From contig NZ_BOOH01000062.1 of NCBI RefSeq assembly GCF_016863135.1, forward strand, positions 1 through 64,000: DNA of 64,000 nt, given 5' to 3'. The notes under the pieces are model-generated. The model was not told the origin of the DNA. It did no database searches and saw only the letters and a program-made list of their open reading frames with translations. This stretch comes from Planobispora longispora. Its GTDB lineage: Bacteria > Actinomycetota > Actinomycetes > Streptosporangiales > Streptosporangiaceae. This document shows positions 34,001-42,585 of the stretch, piece after piece; position 1 is the first letter of the stretch; each line of letters begins with the position of its first letter. A program made the translations under genes and the position numbers.

Positions 34001-35059
34001 TCAGGCCAGGCGGACGGTGCCGCGGCCGGTGGCGAGGGGGAGGTCGAGGAGGGTGCGGACGCCGGGCGGAGCGGCGCAGACGGCGGCGATGGCGTTGACG
34101 GCGTGGGAGGCGGCGCCGGACAGACCGTGGGAGATCTCCTCGACGCTGACCATGATCTCGGGAACCCCCTCGATGTGGATGGCGGAGCCGGGGGCCGTCC
34201 AGCGCCGGACCCGGGTGGCGTCGGCCTTGTAGACGCACTCCACGGTCATGAAGGGACGGCCCCGGACCAGGCCGGAGAACGTCCAGCGGGACGCGCACAC
34301 GGTCCCGGGGCGGACCGTGCCGGCGGCGATCTCGAACTCCTCCGAGGAGGTCTCGAACTCGTCGCTCTCCTCCACCTCGTCGAGCGTGACGCCGAGGACG
34401 TCGGCCACGAACTGCACGCTCTCGGCGAAGAGCGCGCGCTGGAAGGCCCGGAACGGGCGCACCGCGGTCGCGTAGTCCTTGGCCGAGCGGGTGAAGCCGT
34501 ACAGGTCGACGACGATCTGCCGGGACGGGTGGCCGCGGAAGTCGGAGGTCTCGCGGACGTAGATGTGGTCGATCCGGCTGGACAGGCCGGTGAGCGCCAG
34601 GGGGAGCAGGTCGCTGATGAACCCGGGGTTGATGCCGGTGCCGTGCAGGGACGTGCCGCCCGCGCGGCAGGCGGCCTCCAGGCGTTCCATCACGCCGGGG
34701 CCGTAGCACCGGGGGTAGACGAACCCGGTGGTGGTGATCACGTTCTTGCCCGAGGCGAGCAGGGCGCAGATCGTCTCGACGTCGCTGGCGTGGTCGTTCC
34801 CGAAGTAGGAGGCGGGCAGGGACATGTGCAGCACGCAGTCGGCGTCCAGGGCGAGGATCCGCTCGACGTCGTCGGTGCAGGCGACTCCGGTGTCGGGCAG
34901 TCCGACGATCTCGCCGGCGTCCTTGCCCACCTTGGCCGGGTCGTAGACGAGCACGCCGGCGAGCTCGAACTCGGGGCGGGTGATCAGAGCGCGGAGCGAG
35001 GATCTGCCGACGGCGCCCGTGGCCCACTGAACCACGCGGAGGGGCGGCGAAGAGGGCAT
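34001..35059 (-). CDS. Dihydrodipicolinate-reductase-like NAD(P) dehydrogenase
   Basis: The 352-residue protein has an N-terminal Rossmann fold (LRVVQWATGAVGRSSLRAL, residues 7-25) and the C-terminal region of the 2,4-diaminopentanoate dehydrogenase/DapB-like family common in mycobacteria and other lipid-degrading actinomycetes. The substrate is unknown, and true lysine-pathway DapB is unlikely given the length and divergence. The ATG at 35059 has GGAGG upstream. It is divergent from the SDR gene across 270 bp, and co-occurrence with steroid or fatty-acid genes is frequent. Confidence 0.78.
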   Translation of the reverse strand: MPSSPPLRVVQWATGAVGRSSLRALITRPEFELAGVLVYDPAKVGKDAGEIVGLPDTGVACTDDVERILALDADCVLHMSLPASYFGNDHASDVETICALLASGKNVITTTGFVYPRCYGPGVMERLEAACRAGGTSLHGTGINPGFISDLLPLALTGLSSRIDHIYVRETSDFRGHPSRQIVVDLYGFTRSAKDYATAVRPFRAFQRALFAESVQFVADVLGVTLDEVEESDEFETSSEEFEIAAGTVRPGTVCASRWTFSGLVRGRPFMTVECVYKADATRVRRWTAPGSAIHIEGVPEIMVSVEEISHGLSGAASHAVNAIAAVCAAPPGVRTLLDLPLATGRGTVRLA

Positions 35060-35290
35060 GCGGGGGCCTCCAGCCCGGAAGCTGTGGGCGGGGGCCGGGC
35101 CGGGATGTGTGTCGTCTTCGACCCACGCCAGGTGCGGAGCAGAAATTTTAGCAGAAAGCTATATGGAGGACACTATCCGCGACCTCCCGCTCTCCCTGCG
35201 CATCCTGTTTCCGTCGCGCTTCTCCCGTCTCCCGCCGCGGGGGCCCGGTCATGGCCTCGCGGGGGCGGGCGCGTTATCCTTCAGCAGGAC

Positions 35291-35304
35291 TAGAACTTTA
35301 TTCT
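35291..35304 (+). promoter_or_regulatory. TAGAAC-N3-ATTC motif before SDR gene
   Basis: TAGAACTTTATTCT is a near-palindrome (AGAAC / ATTCT arms, 3-bp spacer) located 27 bp before the SDR start. It shares TAGAAC-N3-ATTC with the MBL upstream site. It is a possible variant of the KstR box, which has a 2-bp spacer. Confidence 0.4.
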
Positions 35305-35331
35305 CGTGAATTCTCCTGGGAGGGGTCGCTG

Positions 35332-36228
35332 ATGTCAGAGCTGCGGTTCGACGGCAAGGTCGCGGTCGTCACCGGCGCCGGGCACGGTCTCGGCCGGGCG
35401 CACGCGCTGTCGCTGGCCGAGCGTGGCGCCAAGGTGGTCGTCAACGACCTCGGCGGCGCCCTGGACGGCACCGGGGCCTCCGCCGGCCCCGCCGCCGAGG
35501 TGGTAGAGCTGATCACCAAGAACGGCGGCGAGGCGGTCGCCAACGCCGACAACGTCGCCACCCCCGAGGGCGCCAAGGCGGTCGTGCAGGCCGCGGTCGA
35601 CGGCTTCGGCCGGGTGGACATCGTCGTCAACAACGCGGGCATCCTGCGCGACAAGTCGTTCGGCAAGATGACGGTCGAGGAGTTCGACGCGGTCCTCGCC
35701 GTCCACGTCCGGGGTTCGTTCCTGGTCAGCCACGCGGCCTTCCCCTACCTCAAGGAGCAGGGGTACGGCCGGATCGTCAACACCTCCTCGCCGGCCGGCC
35801 TGTTCGGCAACTTCGGCCAGGCCAACTACTCCACCGCCAAGATGGGCCTGGTCGGCCTGACCAAGACCCTCGCCATCGAGGGCGCCCGGGCGGGCATCAA
35901 GGCCAACGCCATCGCCCCGATCGCCTGGACCCGGATGACCGAGGCGCTGCTCCCGGCCGAGTTCGAGGCCAAGTTCACCGCCGAGCGGGTCAGCACCCTG
36001 GTGACGTTCCTGGCGCACGAGTCGTGCGAGACCAGCGGCGAGGTCTTCAGCGTCGGCGGCGGCCGGATCGCCCGGGTGTTCGTGGCGGAGGGCCCCGGCT
36101 GGAGGCAGGACGACCACACGGTCGAGGACATCAGGGACAACTGGGAGGCCATCATGGCCGAGCAGCCCTACCTGACCCCGACCACCATCGGGCAGCAGGC
36201 GGGCGCCTCCATGAAGGCCATGCTCTAG
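35332..36228 (+). CDS. SDR-family 3-hydroxyacyl-CoA dehydrogenase (Hsd4A/17beta-HSD4-like)
   Basis: The 298-residue short-chain dehydrogenase has the cofactor motif VVTGAGHGLGRAHAL (residues 12-26), VVNDLGGALDG, NNAGILRD and the catalytic Ser-Tyr-Lys set (NTSSPAG, NYSTAKMG). The C-terminal extension with RVFVAEGPGW matches the peroxisomal multifunctional-enzyme type 2 dehydrogenase module. Mycobacterial Hsd4A (Rv3502c) oxidises beta-hydroxyacyl-CoA intermediates of the steroid side chain and is KstR-controlled. A steroid role here is inference, supported by the rest of the window. The ATG has GGGAGGGG upstream. A terminator follows at 36301. Confidence 0.88.
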   Translation: MSELRFDGKVAVVTGAGHGLGRAHALSLAERGAKVVVNDLGGALDGTGASAGPAAEVVELITKNGGEAVANADNVATPEGAKAVVQAAVDGFGRVDIVVNNAGILRDKSFGKMTVEEFDAVLAVHVRGSFLVSHAAFPYLKEQGYGRIVNTSSPAGLFGNFGQANYSTAKMGLVGLTKTLAIEGARAGIKANAIAPIAWTRMTEALLPAEFEAKFTAERVSTLVTFLAHESCETSGEVFSVGGGRIARVFVAEGPGWRQDDHTVEDIRDNWEAIMAEQPYLTPTTIGQQAGASMKAML

Positions 36229-36300
36229 CCGGAAATCGCAGTCCCGGTCGTAGACCGCAGCTCTCGCCGTACCGGGCCCGCCCGGCCCGCAACCCCCGGA

Positions 36301-36327
36301 GCCCCTCGCCGCACCGCGGCGGGGGGC
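36301..36327 (+). terminator. Terminator of the SDR gene
   Basis: A 12-bp stem (GCCCCTCGCCGC / GCGGCGGGGGGC, one T-G wobble) with an ACC loop is followed by TTCTTTC. Confidence 0.8.
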
Positions 36328-36353
36328 TTCTTTCATGGCTCCCCTGCGGCCAG

Positions 36354-36379
36354 GACTTTTGCAGAAATCAGCGAAAGTC
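36354..36379. promoter_or_regulatory. Inverted repeat before the sugar ABC operon
   Basis: GACTTTTGC-N8-GCGAAAGTC has 9-bp arms with one mismatch, 98 bp before the ATPase start. It is a likely operator for an unlinked LacI/ROK/GntR-type regulator; no regulator gene is adjacent. Confidence 0.5.
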
Positions 36380-36476
36380 TGTCGGATTACGGCCAAAGGG
36401 TCTTCACAAGCCGCCGGAACGGGATTAGCTTCTGCATCACCAGCTCCAAACCTGGACGGTGCGAGACGGAGGTCCC

Positions 36477-37985
36477 GTGTCCGCAGACGCCCCCCTTCTG
36501 CTCATGCGGGGGATCGTGAAGCAGTTCCCCGGCGTCCGCGCCCTCGACGGGGTCGACCTGGAGGTCCGGCGCGGGGAGGTGCACTGCCTGCTCGGCCAGA
36601 ACGGCGCGGGGAAGTCCACGCTCATCAAGATCCTGTCGGGGGCGCACCAGCCCGACGAGGGCGCCATCGTCTTCGACGGCGACGAGGTGCGCCTGGCCAG
36701 CCCGACCGCCGCGATCCGGCAGGGCATCTCCACGATCTACCAGGAGCTCGACCTGGTCGACGGGCTGAGCGTGGCCGAGAACATCTTCCTGGGCCACGAG
36801 CGGGCCAGGTTCGGCTTCGTCCGCTCCGCCGAGGCCAACCGGGCCACCCGCGAGCTGCTCGCCCGGCTCGGGCACCCCGAGATCCGCCCGTCCGTCGAGG
36901 TCGGCCGCCTCTCGCCGGCCGCCAAGCAGGTCGTCAGCATGGCCAGGGCCCTCTCCCACGACACCCGCCTGATCATCATGGACGAGCCGTCGGCGGCCCT
37001 GGCCCACGACGAGGTCGCCAACCTCTTCCGGATCGTGCGGGAGCTGACCGCCGAGGGGGTCGCGGTCGTCTACATCTCCCACCGGCTGGAGGAGATCCGC
37101 GAGATCGGCGACCGGGTCACCGTGCTGAAGGACGGCCGGGCCGCCGCCGTGGGCCTCCCGGCGAAGAGCACGCCCACCTCGGAGATCGTCTCCCTGATGA
37201 CCGGCCGCAACGTCGAGTACGTCTTCCCGCCGCGCCGCCCCCGCCGAGAGTCCGGGCCCGAGGTGCTGCGGGTGGAGGGGCTGACCGTGCCGGGGGTCTT
37301 CGCCGACGTCTCCTTCACGGTCGGGGCGGGCGAGATCGTCGGCCTGGCCGGGCTGGTCGGCTCGGGACGCTCGGAGATCATCGAGGCGGTGTACGGCGCG
37401 CGCAGGGCCTCGGGCGCCGTCATCCTGGAAGGCCGCCCGGTACGGCGCGGCGGCACCGCGACCACCGTCCGGCTCGGCATGGGCCTGGCCCCGGAGGAGC
37501 GCAAGGCCCAGGCGCTGCTGCTGGACCAGAGCGTGGCCCACAACATCACGCTGGCCGGGCTCGGCGGCTACTCCCGGCTCGGCTGGATCGACCGCCGCGG
37601 CGAGGGGGCGCGGGCGCGGGATCTGATCGAGACCCTCGACATCCGGCCCGGCGATCCGGACCGGCCGATCAGGACCCTGTCGGGCGGCAACCAGCAGAAG
37701 GCGGTGCTGGCCCGGTGGCTGGTCGGCACGCGGAGGCTGCTCCTGCTGGACGAGCCCACCCGCGGCGTGGACGTCGGCGCCCGGGCGGAGCTGTACGCCG
37801 TCATCCGGAAGCTCGCCGACGAGGGGATCGGCGTGCTGCTGGTCTCCAGCGAGGTGCCCGAGGTCCTCGGCCTCGCCGACCGGGTGCTGGTGGTCCGCGA
37901 GGGCCGGATCATCCACCGGGCCGACGCCCGCGACCTGGACGAAGGCCGGGTCCTCGACATGATCATGGAAGGGAGCGCGCTGTGA
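36477..37985 (+). CDS. Sugar ABC importer ATPase (RbsA/MglA type)
   Basis: The 502-residue cytoplasmic ATPase has two fused nucleotide-binding domains. The first has Walker A GQNGAGKST, a diverged signature LSPAAKQ and Walker B LIIMDEP. The second has the degenerate Walker A GLVGSGRS, the signature LSGGNQQK and Walker B LLLLDEPTRGVD, the asymmetry usual for monosaccharide importers. I chose GTG 36477 (GGAGG four bases upstream) over GTG 36459. The stop overlaps the permease start by four bases (GTGA). It is the first gene of a five-gene operon. Confidence 0.95.
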   Translation: MSADAPLLLMRGIVKQFPGVRALDGVDLEVRRGEVHCLLGQNGAGKSTLIKILSGAHQPDEGAIVFDGDEVRLASPTAAIRQGISTIYQELDLVDGLSVAENIFLGHERARFGFVRSAEANRATRELLARLGHPEIRPSVEVGRLSPAAKQVVSMARALSHDTRLIIMDEPSAALAHDEVANLFRIVRELTAEGVAVVYISHRLEEIREIGDRVTVLKDGRAAAVGLPAKSTPTSEIVSLMTGRNVEYVFPPRRPRRESGPEVLRVEGLTVPGVFADVSFTVGAGEIVGLAGLVGSGRSEIIEAVYGARRASGAVILEGRPVRRGGTATTVRLGMGLAPEERKAQALLLDQSVAHNITLAGLGGYSRLGWIDRRGEGARARDLIETLDIRPGDPDRPIRTLSGGNQQKAVLARWLVGTRRLLLLDEPTRGVDVGARAELYAVIRKLADEGIGVLLVSSEVPEVLGLADRVLVVREGRIIHRADARDLDEGRVLDMIMEGSAL

Positions 37986-39100
37986 CCGAGTCCCGCGGTC
38001 CGCAGGCCGAGAAGGCGCCGCAGGCCGAGAAGGCGCCGCAGGCCGAGAACGCGCCGTCGCCCGGGAACGCGCCGGAGGCTGAGAAGGCGCCGCCCGCCGA
38101 CGAGCACGCGCGGGTCGAGGCGCAGGCCCGCAAGCCCGTCGCGCGGCCGGGGCCGCTGGCCCGGCTCGGGGAGGCCCGGCACCTCGGCCTGCTGGCGGCG
38201 CTGGCGCTGCTGGTGGTCGTCGGCCTGGTGACCCGGCCGGAGAACTTCGCCACCGCCTCCAATCTGGTCAGCATCCTGTCGCTGGCCGCCACCATCGGCG
38301 TGATCACCGTCGGCATGACATTCGTGATCATCGGTGGCGGCATCGACCTGTCCGTCGGCTCGATCATGGCGCTGGCCTCGGTCTGGGCCACCACGCTGGC
38401 CACGCAGTCGTACGGGCCGTTCGTGATGATCGTCTGCGCGGTCCTGGTCGGCGCCGGGGCGGGCCTGGTCAACGGCCTGCTGATCTCCTACGGGCGGATG
38501 GTGCCGTTCATCGCCACGCTGGCCATGTTCGTCGCCGCGCGCGGCCTGGCCGAGCGGATGTCCGACCGGAAGACCCAGCTGGTGCAGCAGGACAACCAGA
38601 TGATCGTGGAGCTGTCCACCACCCGGGTGCTCGGGCTGCCCCTGCTGGTGTTCGTCTTCGCCCTGGTGGTGGCCGCGGGCTGGGTCCTGCTCAACCGGAC
38701 CACCTTCGGCCGCCGCACCTACGCGGTCGGCGGCAACCCGGAGGCGGCCCGCCTGGCCGGCATCGACGTGCGGCGGCACACCGTGCTGCTGTACGCGCTG
38801 TCCGGGCTGTGCTGCGGCATCGCGGCCGTGCTCATCATGGCCAGGACCACCACCGGCTCCTCCACCCACGGGCAGCTCTACGAGCTGGACGCGATCGCCG
38901 CCGTCATCATCGGCGGCACGCTCCTCGCCGGCGGGCGCGGCACGATCATGGGCTCGATCCTCGGCCTGCTGATCTTCACTCTGATCACCAACCTCTTCAT
39001 CCTCAACGGCCTCAACACCAGCGACCAGCTGATCGCCAAGGGGCTGATCATCGTCGTGGCGGTGCTGCTCCAGCGGCGCGGCCTCGAATCCCGGACGTGA
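37982..39100 (+). CDS. Sugar ABC importer permease (RbsC type)
   Basis: The 372-residue integral membrane permease has about ten hydrophobic segments from residue 72 on and the conserved IGGGIDLSVGSIMAL segment of the BPD_transp_2 family. An unusual cytoplasmic N-terminal tail of about 60 residues consists of near-repeats PQAEKA, PQAEKA, PQAENA and PEAEKA. It starts with GTG overlapping the ATPase stop by four bases, implying translational coupling, and the substrate-binding gene follows 16 bp on. It probably imports a monosaccharide or polyol. Confidence 0.94.
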   Translation: MTESRGPQAEKAPQAEKAPQAENAPSPGNAPEAEKAPPADEHARVEAQARKPVARPGPLARLGEARHLGLLAALALLVVVGLVTRPENFATASNLVSILSLAATIGVITVGMTFVIIGGGIDLSVGSIMALASVWATTLATQSYGPFVMIVCAVLVGAGAGLVNGLLISYGRMVPFIATLAMFVAARGLAERMSDRKTQLVQQDNQMIVELSTTRVLGLPLLVFVFALVVAAGWVLLNRTTFGRRTYAVGGNPEAARLAGIDVRRHTVLLYALSGLCCGIAAVLIMARTTTGSSTHGQLYELDAIAAVIIGGTLLAGGRGTIMGSILGLLIFTLITNLFILNGLNTSDQLIAKGLIIVVAVLLQRRGLESRT

Positions 39101-39116
39101 GACAAGGAGCACGGTC

Positions 39117-40184
39117 ATGTCCAACCCACTCGCCCGGCGGGGGTTCCTCGTCGGCGGGGCGGTCATCGGGGCGGGAGCCCTGGCCACCGCCTGCACGAGC
39201 AACGAGCCCGCCGCCCAGCCCAGCCCCGCCGGGTCCCAGCCCGCGGGCACCCCGGCCGGCGGCACCGACAACGACCAGCCGGGCAAGCAGGTCGTCATCG
39301 GCTTCTCCGCGCCGGCGGCCGACCACGGCTGGATCGCCGCGATCGCCAAGAACGCCCAGGCCGCCGCCGGGCAGTACAGCGACGTGGAGTTCAAGCCGGT
39401 CGAGCCGACCAACGACATCAACGCGCAGATCTCGGCGGTCGAGTCGCTGATCGCCGCCAAGGTCTCGGTGCTGGTGCTCCTGCCCAACGACGGCCAGCAG
39501 CTCAACCAGATCGCCCGTCAGGCCACCGACGCGGGCATCCCCGTGGTCAACCTCGACCGGATCTTCCCCGACAAGCTCTCCTACCGGACCTGGATCGGCG
39601 GGGACAACTACGGCATGGGAGTGGCAGCAGGGCACTACGTCGGCAAGAAACTCAAGGACAAGGGCGTGGCGAACCCGGTGATCGTGGAGATCCAGGGCAT
39701 CGCGACGCTCCCGCTCACCCAGGACCGGAGCAAGGGCTTCGCCGACGCGCTGAAGACCTACGGCTTCAGCGTGACGGCCCAGCAGGGCGCCCAGTTCACC
39801 GTGCAGAGCGGCAACGAGGTGGCCACCAACCTGCTCCAGGCGCACAAGAAGATCGACGCGCTCTGGAACCACGACGACGACCAGGGCGTCGGCGTGCTGG
39901 CCGCGATCAAGGAGGCGAGCCGGAACGAGTTCTTCATGGTCGGCGGGGCGGGCTCGGCCAACGCGATGCGCGAGATCCAGTCCGGCAACAGCGTGCTGGA
40001 GGCCACCGTGACCTACAGCCCGACGATGGCCTCCTCGGCGATCAAACTCGCCCGGCTGATCGCGCAGGGCAAGGGCATGAGCGACCTGGTGGAGAACCAG
40101 GTGCCGCAGTCGATCACACTGGCCTCGGAGACCATCACCAAGGAGAACGTCGCCCAGTACATGCCGCTGGGGTTCGAGTCGTGA
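39117..40184 (+). CDS. Sugar-binding lipoprotein of the ABC importer
   Basis: The 355-residue periplasmic-binding-protein-4-type receptor carries a twin-arginine-like start (LARRGFLVGG) and lipobox ATAC (Cys26), so it is probably a Tat-exported lipoprotein. A Pro/Gly/Ser/Ala spacer (32-55) leads into the two-lobed binding domain (VVIGFSAPAADHGWIAAI...). Residue patterns resemble ribose, galactose or inositol binders, but specificity cannot be read. AAGGAGC precedes the ATG. The Gfo/Idh/MocA gene overlaps its stop by four bases (GTGA). Confidence 0.93.
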   Translation: MSNPLARRGFLVGGAVIGAGALATACTSNEPAAQPSPAGSQPAGTPAGGTDNDQPGKQVVIGFSAPAADHGWIAAIAKNAQAAAGQYSDVEFKPVEPTNDINAQISAVESLIAAKVSVLVLLPNDGQQLNQIARQATDAGIPVVNLDRIFPDKLSYRTWIGGDNYGMGVAAGHYVGKKLKDKGVANPVIVEIQGIATLPLTQDRSKGFADALKTYGFSVTAQQGAQFTVQSGNEVATNLLQAHKKIDALWNHDDDQGVGVLAAIKEASRNEFFMVGGAGSANAMREIQSGNSVLEATVTYSPTMASSAIKLARLIAQGKGMSDLVENQVPQSITLASETITKENVAQYMPLGFES

Positions 40185-41350
40185 AGCCGGTCATCGGGGT
40201 GGGCATGGTCGGGCACGCGTTCATGGGACGCGCGCACTCCCAGGCCTGGCGGAGCGTCGCCGCGTTCTTCGACCTGCCCGTCGTGCCGTCCATGGCGGTG
40301 CTGTGCGGGCGCTCGCCGGAACGTACGGCGGCCGCCGCCGAAGCGCTCGGCTGGGCCGCGACCGAGACCGACTGGAAGCAGCTCATCAAGCGGGACGACG
40401 TGCAGATCGTGGACATCTGCACGCCCGGCGACTCGCACGCCGAGATCGCGATCGCCGCGCTGGCCGCCGGCAAGCACGTGCTGTGCGAGAAGCCGCTGGC
40501 CAACACCGTCGCCGAGGCCGAGGCGATGGCCGCGGCGGCGCGCGAGGCGGCGGCGCGGGGCGTGCGGTCCATGGTCGCCTTCAACTACCGCCGGGTCCCG
40601 GCGGTGGCGCTCGCCCGGCGGCTGGTGGCCGAGGGGCGGCTGGGCGAACTGCGCCACGTGCGGGCGCAGTACCTCCAGGACTGGATCGTGGACCCGGAGT
40701 TCCCGCTGGTCTGGCGGCTCCAGAAGGAGCACGCGGGCTCGGGCGCGCTGGGCGACATCGGGGCGCACATCATCGACACCGCCCAGTTCGTCACCGGGCA
40801 GAACCTGACGGGCGTCTCGGGCCTCACCGAGACGTTCGTCAAGGAGCGCCCCCTGGCGGAGGGGTCGGAGGGGCTCGCGGGCGGGAGCCGTACCGGGGCG
40901 AGGGGGACGGTGGACGTCGACGACGCCGCGCTGTTCATCGGGCGGCTGGAAGGCGGGGCGCTGGCCTCCTTCGAGGCCACCCGGTTCGCCTCCGGGCGCA
41001 AGAACGCGCTGCGGATCGAGGTCAACGGCTCCAGGGGGAGCCTGGCCTTCGACTTCGAGGCGATGAACGAGCTGTGGTTCCACGACCAGACGCTCGCCGG
41101 GGCCGAGGCGGGTTTCCGGCGGATCGTGGTCACCGAGCCGGACCACCCGTACGCGGGGGCCTGGTGGCCGCCGGGACACGGGCTGGGCTACGAGCACACC
41201 TTCGCCCACGAGGTGAAGGACTTCCTGCAGGCGGTGGCCGCCGGGACCGACCCGGAGCCGTCCTTCGCCGACGGCCTGCGGGTGCAGCGGGTCCTGGCGG
41301 CGGTCGAGGCGAGCGCGGCCGGCGAGAGCCGCTGGACGGCGGTGGAGTGA
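40181..41350 (+). CDS. Gfo/Idh/MocA-family sugar dehydrogenase
   Basis: The 389-residue NAD(P)-dependent oxidoreductase has an N-terminal Rossmann fold (VIGVGMVGHAFMGRAHSQAW, residues 4-23), the EKPLANT motif containing the usual catalytic Lys, and the C-terminal alpha/beta domain with AHIIDTAQFV. It likely oxidises the imported sugar or polyol (myo-inositol dehydrogenase-like or a 3-keto-sugar route). Translation is coupled to the upstream gene. Its neighbour is a TIM-barrel isomerase, a common pairing. Confidence 0.92.
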   Translation: MKPVIGVGMVGHAFMGRAHSQAWRSVAAFFDLPVVPSMAVLCGRSPERTAAAAEALGWAATETDWKQLIKRDDVQIVDICTPGDSHAEIAIAALAAGKHVLCEKPLANTVAEAEAMAAAAREAAARGVRSMVAFNYRRVPAVALARRLVAEGRLGELRHVRAQYLQDWIVDPEFPLVWRLQKEHAGSGALGDIGAHIIDTAQFVTGQNLTGVSGLTETFVKERPLAEGSEGLAGGSRTGARGTVDVDDAALFIGRLEGGALASFEATRFASGRKNALRIEVNGSRGSLAFDFEAMNELWFHDQTLAGAEAGFRRIVVTEPDHPYAGAWWPPGHGLGYEHTFAHEVKDFLQAVAAGTDPEPSFADGLRVQRVLAAVEASAAGESRWTAVE

Positions 41351-41387
41351 TGGGACGGTGCGCTGAGGTGATGAAGGCGGTGGCGAG

Positions 41388-42395
41388 ATGAGCAGGCCGG
41401 TCACGTTGTTCACCGGCCAGTGGGCAGACCTCCCGTTCGAGGAGGTCTGCCGGCTGGCCGCCGAGTGGGGCTACGACGGCCTGGAGATCGCCTGCTGGGG
41501 CGACCACTTCGAGGTGGACAAGGCCCTGGCCGACGACTCCTACGTGGAGCGGAAGCTGGAGGTGCTGGCCAAGCACAACCTGAAGGTGTGGACGATCTCC
41601 AACCACCTCGTCGGGCAGGCGGTCTGCGACCACCCGATCGACGAGCGGCACAAGGCGATCCTGCCCGCGCGGATCTGGGGATCGGGCGATCCGGAGGAGG
41701 TGCGGCGGGCCGCGGCCGAGGAGATGAAGGACACCGCGCGGGCCGCGGCGAAGCTCGGCGTGCGCACGGTCGTGGGCTTCACCGGGTCGTCGATCTGGCA
41801 CACGGTCGCGATGTTCCCGCCGGTTCCCGCGTCGATGATCGAGGCGGGCTACCGGGACTTCGCCGACCGGTGGAACCCGATCCTCGACGTGTTCGACGAG
41901 GTGGGCGTCAAGTTCGCGCACGAGGTGCACCCGAGCGAGATCGCCTACGACTACCACACGACGGCGCGGACGCTGGAGGCGATCGGGCGCAGGGAGGCGT
42001 TCGGCCTGAACTGGGACCCCTCCCACATGGTCTGGCAGGACCTCGACCCGGTCGGGTTCATCCTCGACTTCGCCGACCGGATCTACCACGTGGACTGCAA
42101 GGACGCCAAGGTCAGGTGCGGAGACGGGCGACGGGGGCGGCTCGCCTCCCACCTGCCCTGGGCGGACATGCGGCGCGGCTGGGACTTCGTCTCGACGGGG
42201 CACGGCGACGTGCCGTGGGAGGACTGCTTCCGAGCGCTGAACTCCATCGGCTACGACGGCCCGATCTCCATCGAGTGGGAGGACGCGGGCATGGACCGCC
42301 TCGACGGAGCCCCGGAGGCGCTGGGGTTCGTCAGGCGGTTGAACGCCATCACGCCGCCGGCCGCAGCTTTCGACGCCGCGTTCGGCGGGGAGTGA
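41388..42395 (+). CDS. Sugar phosphate isomerase/epimerase (TIM barrel)
   Basis: The 335-residue protein is of the AP_endonuc_2/xylose-isomerase-like TIM-barrel family. Putative metal ligands are visible in [28 protein letters not shown] and [11 protein letters not shown]. Members isomerise, epimerise or dehydrate keto-sugars after a Gfo/Idh/MocA oxidation. It is the last gene of the sugar operon, 37 bp after the dehydrogenase, and is followed by two strong hairpins. Confidence 0.92.
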   Translation: MSRPVTLFTGQWADLPFEEVCRLAAEWGYDGLEIACWGDHFEVDKALADDSYVERKLEVLAKHNLKVWTISNHLVGQAVCDHPIDERHKAILPARIWGSGDPEEVRRAAAEEMKDTARAAAKLGVRTVVGFTGSSIWHTVAMFPPVPASMIEAGYRDFADRWNPILDVFDEVGVKFAHEVHPSEIAYDYHTTARTLEAIGRREAFGLNWDPSHMVWQDLDPVGFILDFADRIYHVDCKDAKVRCGDGRRGRLASHLPWADMRRGWDFVSTGHGDVPWEDCFRALNSIGYDGPISIEWEDAGMDRLDGAPEALGFVRRLNAITPPAAAFDAAFGGE

Positions 42396-42430
42396 CCGCC
42401 CACCGGCCTCGAGACCCCCGGCGGGGGACA

Positions 42431-42559
42431 CCGGGACCCGCCGTCCGGCGCACGGGCCGGACGGCGGGTCCCGGCCTCGCCGCCGACCGGCGCGCATGCG
42501 GGCGGCGAGGGGCGCCGGCCCGCCGCCGTCCGATGCGTGTGCGGGCGGCGGCGGGCCGG
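42431..42559. terminator. Two long GC hairpins between convergent genes
   Basis: Hairpin 1 is a perfect 19-bp stem (42431-42449 with 42456-42474) with a six-base loop. Hairpin 2 is a perfect 14-bp stem (CCGGCCCGCCGCCG, 42515-42528, with 42546-42559). There is no U-tract. They separate the sugar operon from the convergent dioxygenase gene. Confidence 0.75.
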
Positions 42560-42585
42560 TGCTGCACGGGCGGCGGACCGGCGGG

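Noticed and set aside
36335-39100. A single 921-codon frame spanning the ABC ATPase and permease
   Set aside because: The first half is an out-of-frame, Arg-rich shadow of the ATPase; only the part from GTG 37982 is the real permease.
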